From contig JACPVJ010000043.1 in assembly GCA_016191785.1 (NCBI GenBank), positions 1-64,000 of the forward strand: 64,000 bases of DNA, in the 5' to 3' direction. Of this stretch, positions 8,352 to 18,964 are shown piece by piece (the first letter of the stretch is position 1; each line of letters opens with the position of its first letter). Below the pieces are notes generated by a model. It was not told the DNA's origin, did not search any database, and worked only from the letters and a program-made list of their open reading frames with translations. The DNA comes from Myxococcales bacterium (lineage in GTDB: Bacteria; Myxococcota_A; Polyangia; Polyangiales; Polyangiaceae). The position numbers and the translations under genes are program-made.

Positions 8352-9238
8352 CAGCTGCCGCGCTTGATCTCGGTGCCGACGCCGGTGTCTGTGAAGATCT
8401 CGAGGAGCAGCGCGTGGCTGCGACGCCCGTCCACGATGTGGACCTTCTCGACGCCCTCGGCCACCGCGTCGAGGGCGCAGCGCACCTTGGGGATCATGCC
8501 GCTCTTGATCACTCCGCGATCGATCAGCGACTCGGCCTCTTGGGCACCCAGCGACGACAGCAGGGTGCCCGAGCCGTCCTTCACGCCTTCCACGTCGGTC
8601 ATGAGCATCAGCTTGGCGGCACCCAGCGCGCCGGCGATGCGCCCGGCCGCGGTGTCCGCGTTCACGTTCAGCGCTCCGCCGTCCGCGTCCACCGCGACCG
8701 GCGCGATCACCGGCAAGAAGCCGCTGTCGAGCAGCTTGTCCACGATGTTCGGCTCCACGCTCTCGATGTCGCCCACGCGACCGAGATCGACCAGCACGTC
8801 GGCGCCGCTCGGATCCTTGGCGGGGACCTCGGAGAGGCGCGCGGCCCGCATGAAGTGGTCGTCCTTTCCCGAGAGGCCCACGGCCCGACCGCCGTGCTTG
8901 CAGATCAAGCCCACGATGTCCTGGTTGACCGCGCCGCCCAGGACCATCTCGACGACCTCCATCGTGGCGTCGTCGGTCACGCGCAAGCCCGCCTGGAACG
9001 TCGAGGTGATGCCCATCTTGGCCAGCATCTGATCGATCTGCGGCCCGCCGCCGTGCACCACGACCATTCGAATGCCGACGTAGCGCAAGAGGCACACGTC
9101 GCGGGCGAAGCTCTCTTTGAGCTCGGCGTCGACCATGGCGTGCCCGCCGTACTTGACCACGAAGGTGCGCCCCTGAAACCGCCGGATGTACGGCAGCGCT
9201 TCGTGCAGGATTTTGGCCTTCTCGACCAGTGCGTCCAT
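8351..9238 (-). CDS. argB: Acetylglutamate kinase
   Basis: The 295-residue protein shows the amino-acid kinase fold of ArgB: FVVKYGGHAMVD at the N-terminus (phosphate-binding Lys and Gly-rich loop), VVVHGGGPQID (substrate loop), the LMLMTDVEGV segment, and a C-terminal HIVDGR motif. It phosphorylates N-acetyl-L-glutamate in the second step of arginine synthesis. The start at 9238 is preferred over 9283 because family members begin with a helix like ALVEKAKILHEALPYI and the extra 15 residues lack similarity. Pairing with an RluA enzyme is probably only positional. Confidence 0.94.
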   Translation of the reverse strand: MDALVEKAKILHEALPYIRRFQGRTFVVKYGGHAMVDAELKESFARDVCLLRYVGIRMVVVHGGGPQIDQMLAKMGITSTFQAGLRVTDDATMEVVEMVLGGAVNQDIVGLICKHGGRAVGLSGKDDHFMRAARLSEVPAKDPSGADVLVDLGRVGDIESVEPNIVDKLLDSGFLPVIAPVAVDADGGALNVNADTAAGRIAGALGAAKLMLMTDVEGVKDGSGTLLSSLGAQEAESLIDRGVIKSGMIPKVRCALDAVAEGVEKVHIVDGRRSHALLLEIFTDTGVGTEIKRGS

Positions 9239-9316
9239 CTTCGCGCGGAGGGTACGGGGCGGCCCCGTGGTCCGCAAGTGCACATCCCCGGCGACTCGTG
9301 TTAGACCGCCGGCACC

Positions 9317-10642
9317 ATGGAAATCTTGATGGTCAGCCTCGAGCTCACCCCCTACGCTCGTGAGACCGAGGCGGGCGACGCGGTGGCGTCACTGGCCAAG
9401 GCGCTGCGACAACTCGGGCACAACGTGACCGTGGCCATTCCGCGCCAGCCCGGGTTCGACGAGTCGGGGCTCTTGATGGCGCGGCGGCTGACGCCCTTGC
9501 CGCTGCCCGACGGGGGCGAGGTGCCGGTGCTCGACGCTCAGCTCCCGTCCGGCGTGAACGTCACGCTTTTCGACGCCCCGGTGCTGTTCGACCGTCCGCT
9601 GCCGTACACCGCCGACGGGGCGCCGCACCCGGACAACGCGCAGCGCTTCGCGCTCTTGTCGCAGGCAGCTGCCGCGCTGGTGCGGCAGCGCGCGGCCCAG
9701 GGCACGGCCTTCGACATCGTCCACCTTCACGACGCACCGGCGGCGCAAGTCCCCGCGGCGCTCGCGGCCAGCCCGGGGCCCAGCGTGCCCACGGTGTTCA
9801 CCATCCACGACGGCGCGAACGATCTCGACTCGCTGCGCGCCGGGGTCGCGCAGGCCGACGTCGTCACCAGCGTCTCGCCGGCCTACGCCGCCGAGCTCAC
9901 CGCCCAGCTCGGGGAGGGCGGCAAGACCGTGGTCGGCATCACCAATGGCGTCGATGGCGCGGTCTTCAATCCCGCCACCGACTCGGCGCTGCCGAGCCGG
10001 TTCAACGCCGAGGACTCGTCCCACAAAGGGATCTGCAAGAGCACGGTGCTCCGAGAGCTCGAGCTTCCGGTGGAGCTCGACCGCCCGCTACTCTTGATCG
10101 ACGGCCCGCTCACCCACGAGCGCGGGCTCGATCTGGTGATGGCGTCGCTGTCGGGGCTGCTCAAGACCGAGGCGGCCGTCGTGATCGCGTCGGAGCTGCC
10201 GGCGACCGCGGCGAAGAAGCTGAAGGCCCTGCGCACCCGCCGCCGCGAGGACTTCGCGTTCGTCGAACGCCCCACCGATCCGATCCGGCGCCGGCTGTAC
10301 GCGGCGGCCGATCTGGCGCTGTTTTGCCCTCGCCGTGCGCCCTCGGGGCAGGGGCAGCTGGTGGCGCAACGCTATGGCGCTCTGCCGATCGCACGCGCCG
10401 TCGGCGGGCTCACCGACACCATCGTCGACTGCGACGCCGCCCTCGAGACCGGGACGGGCTTCTTGTTCGACGACGAGACCGAAGAGGCGCTCCTCGGCGC
10501 GCTGGGGCGGGCGCTGGCTGCGTTCGCGTCGCCGTCATTCCCGCGGCTCCGGCGCCGCGTCATGCGCCTCGACCTCGGCTGGGATCGCCCCGGCCGGCGC
10601 TACCTGCAGGTCTATCGGCAAGCGCTCGGCGCGGGGCGCTGA
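9317..10642 (+). CDS. GT5-like starch/glycogen synthase homologue
   Basis: The 441-residue protein has a two-domain GT-B layout. The N-terminal part starts MEILMVSLELTPYARETEAGD, continues with alternating strands and HLHDAPAAQVP, and includes TVFTIHDGA and the NGVDGAVFNP segment typical of GlgA. The C-terminal part has family-like RYGALPIARAVGGLTDTIVD and TGFLFDD. GlgA transfers glucose from ADP-glucose to alpha-glucan. The usual KTGGL(G/A)D motif, whose Lys binds ADP-glucose, is here EAGDAV, and the protein is shorter than typical GlgA (about 475-490). Catalytic competence or donor specificity is therefore uncertain. Its last 108 bp overlap the convergent membrane-protein gene. Confidence 0.82.
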   Translation: MEILMVSLELTPYARETEAGDAVASLAKALRQLGHNVTVAIPRQPGFDESGLLMARRLTPLPLPDGGEVPVLDAQLPSGVNVTLFDAPVLFDRPLPYTADGAPHPDNAQRFALLSQAAAALVRQRAAQGTAFDIVHLHDAPAAQVPAALAASPGPSVPTVFTIHDGANDLDSLRAGVAQADVVTSVSPAYAAELTAQLGEGGKTVVGITNGVDGAVFNPATDSALPSRFNAEDSSHKGICKSTVLRELELPVELDRPLLLIDGPLTHERGLDLVMASLSGLLKTEAAVVIASELPATAAKKLKALRTRRREDFAFVERPTDPIRRRLYAAADLALFCPRRAPSGQGQLVAQRYGALPIARAVGGLTDTIVDCDAALETGTGFLFDDETEEALLGALGRALAAFASPSFPRLRRRVMRLDLGWDRPGRRYLQVYRQALGAGR

Positions 10643-11470
10643 GCCCAGCTCGACCACGAGCGACAGCCACAGCGACCGCGCGACCACCAGGCCGAGCGCG
10701 ACGCCCTGGTGCACCAGGGTGACGCCGATCAACCGCGAGGCGCCGGGCTGGCTCACGTCCAGCAGGCCGACCAGCGACGCCGCGCCGAGCGGCAAGAGCA
10801 GCGAACACCCAGCCATCAGCAGCCAGCTCCCCGTCAGGGTCGCCCACCGAGCCCGCAGCAGCCGCGCTGCACGGCGGAGCGCGCTCTTGAGCGTTGCTCC
10901 GCGGACCGCCTCGACCCGGACCAGGTCCTCCAAGATCCCGAGGGCCGCCGCCGCTGCGAGCACCAACAGCCCGAGCCCTGCGGCGGTGAACGCGGCGCTC
11001 TGATCCGACCACGACGAGGCCAGTCGCCGGTGCAAGCGGACCAGAGCGATCGCGCCTGCCGCCAGGACCGCGCCCTGGCAGAAGAGCCGAGCGCCGAACG
11101 ACAGGACGAAGCGCGGGAAGAGCTCGACCGCGCGACCGAGCCAGCGGGGGAGCCCGCTCGGGGTCTCTTCGACCAGCGCTGCCAGGAGCACGGCGGCCGG
11201 GATCAACGACAGCGCACCGAGCGCCGTTCCGATCAGCAGCGCCCCCTTGAGCTCCGAGGCGAGCACGGGCAGGGACAGCCGCAGGGACTCGACCAGCTCG
11301 AGGCCGCCGGCGTCGAACAAGATGGCGTCGCCGCGGGGGTGCTGGGCGGCCACCGAGCTGGTGAGCGCGCGCGCCAAGGGGCTGGCCACGATCCACGCAG
11401 CGAGCAGGCGCAGGCCGTAGACCCAGAGCACGGCGCGCCAGGCGCGTCGGGTGCGCGCGACGGCGCTCAT
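10535..11470 (-). CDS. Polytopic membrane protein of unknown function
   Basis: The 311-residue protein has about five to six hydrophobic segments rich in Ala, Leu and Val, for example VLWVYGLRLLAAWIVA near the start and GLGLLVLAAAAALGI in the middle. It ends in a soluble tail of about 45 residues. No catalytic motif is recognised. The ATG at 11470 overlaps the stop of the M1 peptidase gene by ATGA, so it is the last gene of the operon containing the J-domain protein and dnaK. The soluble tail is encoded opposite the GT5-like gene in a 108-bp convergent overlap. Confidence 0.72.
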   Translation of the reverse strand: MSAVARTRRAWRAVLWVYGLRLLAAWIVASPLARALTSSVAAQHPRGDAILFDAGGLELVESLRLSLPVLASELKGALLIGTALGALSLIPAAVLLAALVEETPSGLPRWLGRAVELFPRFVLSFGARLFCQGAVLAAGAIALVRLHRRLASSWSDQSAAFTAAGLGLLVLAAAAALGILEDLVRVEAVRGATLKSALRRAARLLRARWATLTGSWLLMAGCSLLLPLGAASLVGLLDVSQPGASRLIGVTLVHQGVALGLVVARSLWLSLVVELGSAPRAERLPIDLQVAPAGAIPAEVEAHDAAPEPRE

Positions 11471-13443
11471 GGCCCCGCCAGCGCCAGCGCGAGCCCGGCG
11501 GCATAGGTCAGCCGTTCGAGCGCGCGGTGGCCGAACTCGCTCCGCTGGCGACGCGAGTTGTTCCCGAGGTTCTCGTCCAGCAGCACGAGCCGGTCGGGAT
11601 CGACCGTGGCCGCGACGACCTCGCTCTTGCCGGTGGCGTCGAAGGTGGCCCAGTCTTCGTCGGCCTGCCACCGTCGACGTTGCCGGGTGCCGTCCGCGAA
11701 GATCAGCTCGACGTCGACCGGGAAGCGGAGCGTGCCTTTGCGGCGAACCAGCGCCCGACACGACCTCTGCTTCTCGCCATCGCCGGTCGAGGTCGTCCGC
11801 GCTGCGCCGTCGCCGAAGACGCCACGCGCGGGTCCGATCTCGACACAGTCGAGGTCGGCGAGCTCGTAGTCGACCCAGCCCTTGTCGAACAGCGCAGTGT
11901 GCAGGGAGCCGTGCGCGTCGTTGCCGAGCTCGACCCGCACGTCTTCCAGAAAGCCCTTCGGGCCGGGGTGCCGAAAACGCTCGCGGCGCGCGTATCGGGA
12001 GAACGCGCGCTCGAGCCCGTCGTGACCCCAGACGTTCCCGACGGTCTCGAGCGTGATCGCGGTCCGGGCGTAGACCAGCGCGCCGATCGAGTCGAAGCTC
12101 GAGAAGCGGTCGGCGGGTTGGGCCACCGGGTGGTCGTGCCCCGCGCTGATCGCCACCGCGCGCCGCGCCGCGGCCCCCGACAGCGTCAGTCCCGGCAAGG
12201 CGATCATCGAGCCCGGGCCGTAGCGCGCGTCCAGCGCGCGCATCTCTGCGAAGGTGTTGAACCCCTCGTCGAGGAACGGCCACGCCTGCTCGTTCGAGGC
12301 CAAGATCCCCTGGAACCACTGGTGCCCCAGCTCGTGCACCGTGACCCCCTCGATCATGCGCACACCGGACTTCGCCGCCCACCACGGCCCCCCCGTGGTG
12401 ATCAACGCCGGGTACTCCATCCCGCCGGCGTTCCGCGCGTGCTCGGGCGGGTGCACCACCGTGAGCGTGGGGTGCGGGTACGCGCCGTAGAGCCGGTTGA
12501 ACCGCGGCAGAGCGAAGCGAATCGCGTCCACCGCCGTCTCGGTGTTCGTCTCGTGCCCCGGCGGGTAGAGGAAGCGGACCCGTACGCCGTCGATCTGCTC
12601 GCCGCGCTCGCGAAACTCGGGGGAGGCAGTCCAGACGAAGTCGTGGACCGGGTCGGCATGGAACTCGAGGCGCCGCCGCGCACCCTGGCGCTCGTCACGG
12701 ACCTGCGTGCCGGTGGCGCCGACCACCATCTCTGCCGGGACGTCCAGGCTCACGTCGTAGCTGCCGAAGTCGGCGTAGAACTCCGCCTGTGGGTGGAAGG
12801 TGAAGTGCGCCCACCGGCCGTCGGGCTCTCGCCGCGCGATCTTGGGGAACCAGTGCCCCACCAGGTGGAACGACCCCGAGTACCCCGTGCGCTCGACGAT
12901 GCTCGGCAGGCGGCTCTGCCACTCGAAGTCGATGTGCAGTGTCGCGCCGGGCGCGACCTCGGCGGGCAGCGGCAGCACGATGTCGGTCTGATCGTCGGGG
13001 TCGCCCGGGCTGTGGCGAGCGGCCCGGGGCCAGAGGTCGTCGGTGCCGAGCTCGCGGACGGTGAGTCGCGACACGTCGATGTACCCGTAGTCCGAGCCGT
13101 GATCGCCGCTTCGGCCCGCTCCGAAGGGCGAGCGCAAAAAGACGGTCTTGTCGTTCTTGAAGGCGTTCAGATAGAGATGGAACCAGAGCTCGCGGGTCGG
13201 CTCCGACGACGCGTTGGTCCAGGTCAGCGTGCCCTTGCCGGTGACGCGGTGGGCCGGCACGTCCAGGCTTGCCTCGAGCCGGTACGAAGCCACTCGGGCC
13301 GGTGCGTCGGGGGGCGGTGCCGCGGGCGCGGCGGGTGGCGCGACCGGGGCAGGCTCGGCCAGGCTGTCGGCGGCGGCGAGGGTGAGAGCGAGCCCGAGCG
13401 CGGCGAGGCCGACGCCGACGGCCGCTTCAGTGAGACGCGACAT
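11467..13443 (-). CDS. M1-family (aminopeptidase N-like) zinc metallopeptidase, exported
   Basis: The 658-residue protein begins with a signal sequence and a Pro/Ala-rich linker, then an M1 N-terminal beta domain and the catalytic domain. The zinc motif HELGH is at about residue 366, with the third ligand Glu in LDEGFNTF, matching HExxH-x18-E. The exopeptidase motif appears as GGMEYPALIT, a variant of GxMEN. M1 enzymes remove N-terminal residues or cleave short peptides. A C-terminal hydrophobic stretch (YAAGLALALAG) may anchor it. The start overlaps the upstream 268-aa gene by 17 bp and the stop overlaps the membrane-protein start by 4 bp. Confidence 0.88.
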   Translation of the reverse strand: MSRLTEAAVGVGLAALGLALTLAAADSLAEPAPVAPPAAPAAPPPDAPARVASYRLEASLDVPAHRVTGKGTLTWTNASSEPTRELWFHLYLNAFKNDKTVFLRSPFGAGRSGDHGSDYGYIDVSRLTVRELGTDDLWPRAARHSPGDPDDQTDIVLPLPAEVAPGATLHIDFEWQSRLPSIVERTGYSGSFHLVGHWFPKIARREPDGRWAHFTFHPQAEFYADFGSYDVSLDVPAEMVVGATGTQVRDERQGARRRLEFHADPVHDFVWTASPEFRERGEQIDGVRVRFLYPPGHETNTETAVDAIRFALPRFNRLYGAYPHPTLTVVHPPEHARNAGGMEYPALITTGGPWWAAKSGVRMIEGVTVHELGHQWFQGILASNEQAWPFLDEGFNTFAEMRALDARYGPGSMIALPGLTLSGAAARRAVAISAGHDHPVAQPADRFSSFDSIGALVYARTAITLETVGNVWGHDGLERAFSRYARRERFRHPGPKGFLEDVRVELGNDAHGSLHTALFDKGWVDYELADLDCVEIGPARGVFGDGAARTTSTGDGEKQRSCRALVRRKGTLRFPVDVELIFADGTRQRRRWQADEDWATFDATGKSEVVAATVDPDRLVLLDENLGNNSRRQRSEFGHRALERLTYAAGLALALAGP

Positions 13444-14233
13444 CGGTGCCCAACCCGATGACTTGCTGCTCGAAGAGCGTGTACACGATGCGAAGCGCTT
13501 CGAGTCGAGGCATGCCGCTGATGTCCAGGAGCTCCTCGATGGTCGACGAGCCGTCGATCAGCGAGAGCAGAAACCCGGAGCGGTGATCGAGCGAGAGCCA
13601 GCGCACCTGGTCCGGAGGCACGGCGACGTAGACCGGACGGTCGAGGGAGCCGAGCCGCGCCGAATACATCTGGAGTAGCACGTCGCGACAACTCTCGGCG
13701 AAGCGCAGCGCGTCGGCGTGGCTCGGGTTCGACTCGAGCAAGGACTCGGCCAAGACCAGCGCGCCGGTGAAGTCCCCGGCGGCGTAGCGATCTCGCATCT
13801 TGGACTCGGCCGGCTCTTCCACCTCTGGCGCCATGGGCGTCTCGAGATCGAGCTCCAGGGCAGAGGGCGGGGCTCCGAGCTGCATCAGATCGGGGGCCTT
13901 CGGGGACGACAGATCGAGGCGAAGGTCGTCCACGCCGTGGGGCTCGCCCGGGTCGTCCAGCTCGAGGCCCGCGAGCTCGAACCCCGGCGAGGCAGCATCC
14001 CGGTCCTCGCGGGGTTGGACCCCGGACCGCTCCTCCTTGTCGTCGGCGAGCGCCATCGCCTGCTTGGCGTAGTCCGGCTCGTCCGGGACGGCGGTGACTC
14101 GATCGAAGGCGCTCGGCCCGAGGTCGGGGACCCCGGTCAAATCGGGAATGGAGATCTCTCCGCTGGCGTCGTCGTCCCACGCCAGATCGATCAGATCCGT
14201 CTCGTGCTTCGGTTTGCCGCCTTCGGTCCCCAT
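13427..14233 (-). CDS. Acidic adaptor-like protein with C-terminal wHTH-like domain
   Basis: The 268-residue protein has a long acidic, low-complexity N-terminal half (WDDDASGEISIPDL, LELDLETPMAPEVEE). A short TPR-like helical segment follows (YAAGDFTGALVLAESLLESNPSHADAL), and then a 65-residue C-terminal domain containing LLSLIDGSSTIEELLDISGM. That domain resembles the winged-helix-like module common in myxobacterial signalling proteins. The same pattern appears at the N-terminus of the J-domain protein two genes upstream. It starts 4 bp after the dnaK stop, so it is probably a partner of the chaperone pair. Confidence 0.65.
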   Translation of the reverse strand: MGTEGGKPKHETDLIDLAWDDDASGEISIPDLTGVPDLGPSAFDRVTAVPDEPDYAKQAMALADDKEERSGVQPREDRDAASPGFELAGLELDDPGEPHGVDDLRLDLSSPKAPDLMQLGAPPSALELDLETPMAPEVEEPAESKMRDRYAAGDFTGALVLAESLLESNPSHADALRFAESCRDVLLQMYSARLGSLDRPVYVAVPPDQVRWLSLDHRSGFLLSLIDGSSTIEELLDISGMPRLEALRIVYTLFEQQVIGLGTDVASH

Positions 14234-14237
14234 GCGT

Positions 14238-16064
<1,827 letters not shown>

Positions 16065-16100
16065 GTTTGCCTTTCCAAGCCTTCATCCAAGCCGAACGGC

Positions 16101-17579
16101 TCAAACTTCACCGCGTTTGAGCCGTTTGATCCAGTCCTTGACCGTATCATCCCCGGGCGCCATCTGCGAAATGCGCTCGAACTCGGCGAGGGCGCTCTCT
16201 TTCATCCCGGCCTTGACGTAGATCTTGGCCAGGGTGAGCCGCGGCTCCACCGACTTGGGCGCCAGGGCCACGGCCTTGCGGGCCATGTCGCCGGCCTTGC
16301 GCAGGTCTCCGTTGCCCTCGTACAGGCACGAAGCGACCTTGTCGAAGACGTTGGCACTCGGTTTGCCCCGCGAGACCTTCTCGTAGGTCGCGGCGGCCTC
16401 GGCCCAGTGCTTGTTGGTTTCTTCGTACTTGGCCTGCTCCAGGTACGTGTCCGCCAGGAGGGCAGAAGCTTTCTCTTGCGCGTCGTCGAACCGCGCCTTG
16501 AGCGCCGCGTCGTCCGGGGCCAGCGTCACGGCGATGCGCAGGGCGTTGGCGGCCGAGATCACGTCACGGGTGGCCATCGATGCGTCGGCCGCCTCGATGT
16601 ACTTCTTCACCTGGCTCTCGCGGGCCTGGCTGAGCCGTGACTCGTAACGGCGCTTCAGCTCGTCGGCGACGTGCTCCTGGATGGCGGCGCGGCTCACCTC
16701 CGGTGGGGGCGCCGAGTTGCGCGCCGGCGGGGCCAGGGACCCGCGCAGCTTGCGGGCCAGCGAGCGCCGGCGCTCTTCCGGATCAGAAGCCGGGGGGGTC
16801 GACTGGCTCGGGGGCGCGTGGCTCGCTCGATCGGAGATGCGAGCTTCTTGCTCGATTCGCCGCCGGACGGCCTCGAGCTCGGTGCTCTGGCCCCGGAACG
16901 CCTGCTCGAGCCGCTTGGTTCGCTTCTGAGACTCGAGGTAGGCGTCGTATTCGTCGCGGGTGGCCTTGCGGCTCAGGACCTCTTGGGCCTCGGTCAGGCG
17001 CTGGAAGACCCGCTCGAGCTTGGTCTTGAAGGTCCCGAGGTTCTTTCCGTAGTACTTGTCGGGGTGGAAGACGCCGACGATCTTGAAGTAGGCGTCCTTG
17101 ATCTCCTTCTTCTCGGACTGGGTCGACACCTCGAGCAGCTCGTAGTGGGTCGCGGTGTCCAGGCGATAGAAGTAGTCGAGGACCTTGCGCCGGCGGGGCA
17201 GGTCCAGATCGACGTCCTCGTCGAGCTCGGCGGGGTCGTAGAGCGCGGCCGCCGGGTGCTCCGCGTCCGGGTGCTGGACCGGCTTGGTCTCGATCACCGG
17301 GTGGGAAATCCGGACCCCCGGGGGCACGCTCGATCGCTCGTGCTTCGGCGGGGACGACGGGGCGACCTTGTCGTACCTGACGGCGCCGAGCTCGACCAAC
17401 CGCCTGAGGCTCTGCAGCACCCGGCCCGGGTCGAGCCCGGTGGCCGCTGCGATGTCCGCTTCGCTCGAGCGCCCGTCGACCCGCGTGAGCACGAACGCCT
17501 CTTCGGGGCCGATCGGCAAACTGCGCATGTCGACGCCCGCGACCGGGCACGGCAGCTGACCCTCTTCACTCGGCGGCAC
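16101..17579 (-). CDS. J-domain protein with N-terminal wHTH-like and C-terminal TPR-like regions
   Basis: The 492-residue protein has three parts. An N-terminal module (IGPEEAFVLTRVDGRSSEAD, then a Leu-rich helix) resembles the C-terminal domain of the 268-aa protein. A J domain carries the diagnostic HPD tripeptide at about residue 172 (VGVFHPDKYYG), preceded by YFYRLDTATHYELLEVS and followed by the AQEVLS helix. The C-terminal half is alpha-helical with TPR-like repeats such as EQAKYEETNKHWAEAAATYE. It should stimulate the ATPase of the DnaK encoded 36 bp downstream. GTG 17579 is chosen because GGGAG lies at suitable distance; TTG 17603 and ATG 17528 are alternatives. Confidence 0.85.
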   Translation of the reverse strand: MPPSEEGQLPCPVAGVDMRSLPIGPEEAFVLTRVDGRSSEADIAAATGLDPGRVLQSLRRLVELGAVRYDKVAPSSPPKHERSSVPPGVRISHPVIETKPVQHPDAEHPAAALYDPAELDEDVDLDLPRRRKVLDYFYRLDTATHYELLEVSTQSEKKEIKDAYFKIVGVFHPDKYYGKNLGTFKTKLERVFQRLTEAQEVLSRKATRDEYDAYLESQKRTKRLEQAFRGQSTELEAVRRRIEQEARISDRASHAPPSQSTPPASDPEERRRSLARKLRGSLAPPARNSAPPPEVSRAAIQEHVADELKRRYESRLSQARESQVKKYIEAADASMATRDVISAANALRIAVTLAPDDAALKARFDDAQEKASALLADTYLEQAKYEETNKHWAEAAATYEKVSRGKPSANVFDKVASCLYEGNGDLRKAGDMARKAVALAPKSVEPRLTLAKIYVKAGMKESALAEFERISQMAPGDDTVKDWIKRLKRGEV

Positions 17580-17645
17580 TGATGCTCGAACTCCCGGCGC
17601 CAAAATACCGCCCTCCCGGGGATTGCACGGCGAATTTTCTGCAAA

Positions 17646-18536
17646 TCAACCAGCGTGCGCCGCGGCCATCCAAAGCCACCAGGCTGGCGCCCGGTAAATC
17701 GCCGCCGAGAGGGCGTCGGCAACGCGCTGCGTTACGGCGTGCAGGGAGCCACCGGAGACCTCGATTCGCTGGACCTCGAGGCGAAATCGCGGGCTGGCCG
17801 CCCGTGGGACCAGGGTGCACACCAAGAGCGGCACCCGGGCCGCGCGCGCGACCCGCGCCGGACCGACGGGCATCGCGGTCGTCTGGCCCAGGAAGTCGAC
17901 CGGCACGGTCTCGACCCGGGCCGGCAGATCCGGAAGAAGGCCGACCAGCTCGCCACGGCGGAGCGAGCGCACGAGCCGCGCGCTCGCGCCGGGCCGCCCC
18001 CGGTGGATCACGGTGACACCGCGGTGGAGCCGGTGGCCATCGACGTGCGGGTCGAGTGCGGGGTCGTAACTCTCTCGGACCACGACGGCGGGCGACAGCC
18101 CGGCCTCGGCCACCGCCGGCGCGACGAGCTCGAACGGCCCCAGGTGGGCACTGACGATCACGGCCCCGCCGGCGCGCTCTAGCTCGCGACGCGCGTCGGC
18201 GTCGACTTCGACCCACTCGCTCGCTCGCACCTCGGGGCGACGCAAGAGCAGCGTCGAGGCGAGGGTGGTCCCCGCGTTGACGAAGCACTCGGCGCTCACG
18301 CGTTCGGCGACGTGGGCGGGGAGCGCGCTCGCGGCGCGCGCTCGAGCACGGCGCGACAGCGTCGGCGCGACCCATGGGGTCACCCGCCCGAGCGCGCGGC
18401 AGGTCGCCAGAAGAAGCCACGGCGGAAGCCGATCGGCCAACCCCAAGAGCCCCCGGACCAGGCCGCGGATCGCCGCGTTTTTCAGGCGCTGTCCCGGCGT
18501 CCACCGACCCCCGGTGCGCAGGTCGCGGTCGCTCAT
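17646..18536 (-). CDS. LpxL/HtrB-type lysophospholipid/lipid A acyltransferase
   Basis: The 296-residue protein belongs to the LpxL-type acyltransferases. The catalytic H-x4-E motif is in VSAHLGPFELVAP. The N-terminus carries a moderately hydrophobic anchor (PPWLLLATCRALGRVTPWVA). The later LLPDLPARVETVPVDFLG segment matches the family region in which a second acidic or Arg motif sits. These inner-membrane enzymes add secondary acyl chains to lipid A or acylate related lipids. It is the last gene in an operon that begins with an ECF sigma factor, and its ATG overlaps the upstream lipoprotein stop (ATGA), suggesting envelope-stress control. Confidence 0.82.
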   Translation of the reverse strand: MSDRDLRTGGRWTPGQRLKNAAIRGLVRGLLGLADRLPPWLLLATCRALGRVTPWVAPTLSRRARARAASALPAHVAERVSAECFVNAGTTLASTLLLRRPEVRASEWVEVDADARRELERAGGAVIVSAHLGPFELVAPAVAEAGLSPAVVVRESYDPALDPHVDGHRLHRGVTVIHRGRPGASARLVRSLRRGELVGLLPDLPARVETVPVDFLGQTTAMPVGPARVARAARVPLLVCTLVPRAASPRFRLEVQRIEVSGGSLHAVTQRVADALSAAIYRAPAWWLWMAAAHAG

Positions 18537-18964
18537 GAGCCGCAGCCGCGCCGCACGTTCTCGCTGGCGGTGTCCACCTGACCCTTGGCCCGCGAACAGC
18601 GGCCACCCGGATCGCCCGGGCCGTTGAGCTCGCAGATGCGAGCGGCCGAACGGCGCATCGACTCGAGGGCCTTCCTGGCGACGTCGCAGTCCTTGGTGGA
18701 GGACAGCGCGCGGGCCAGATCCCGCGAGTCGCGCTCGAACGTCGCCTGGGCTTCTTCCAGGCTCACCAGCGCCGGCTGCGCGAAGCCCGGCTGCGCCGTC
18801 GGGCCCGCTTCGGGCTCGGCCTTCTTGGTCTCGACGTCGCTTGCCGGAGACTCCGGGGCGCTCTCTTCGCCCTTTGGGGCCGACGCGGGAGCCTCGAGTT
18901 GCTTGCCGGGCGCAGCGCAGCCGGCCGCGCACAGCGCGGCCCACACCAGCGCGCGGCTGGTCAT
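18533..18964 (-). CDS. Lipoprotein of the ECF-sigma operon
   Basis: The 143-residue protein has a short signal peptide and lipobox (LCAAGC), with predicted lipidation near residue 16. An Ala/Pro/Glu-rich linker is followed by a helical domain with four Cys (DCDVARKALESM, ARICEL, GGRCSRA, RRGCGS) that may form two disulfides. No named family is recognised. Both its start (overlapping the TPR lipoprotein stop) and its stop (overlapping the acyltransferase start) form ATGA junctions, so it is co-translated with its neighbours. Confidence 0.7.
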   Translation of the reverse strand: MTSRALVWAALCAAGCAAPGKQLEAPASAPKGEESAPESPASDVETKKAEPEAGPTAQPGFAQPALVSLEEAQATFERDSRDLARALSSTKDCDVARKALESMRRSAARICELNGPGDPGGRCSRAKGQVDTASENVRRGCGS

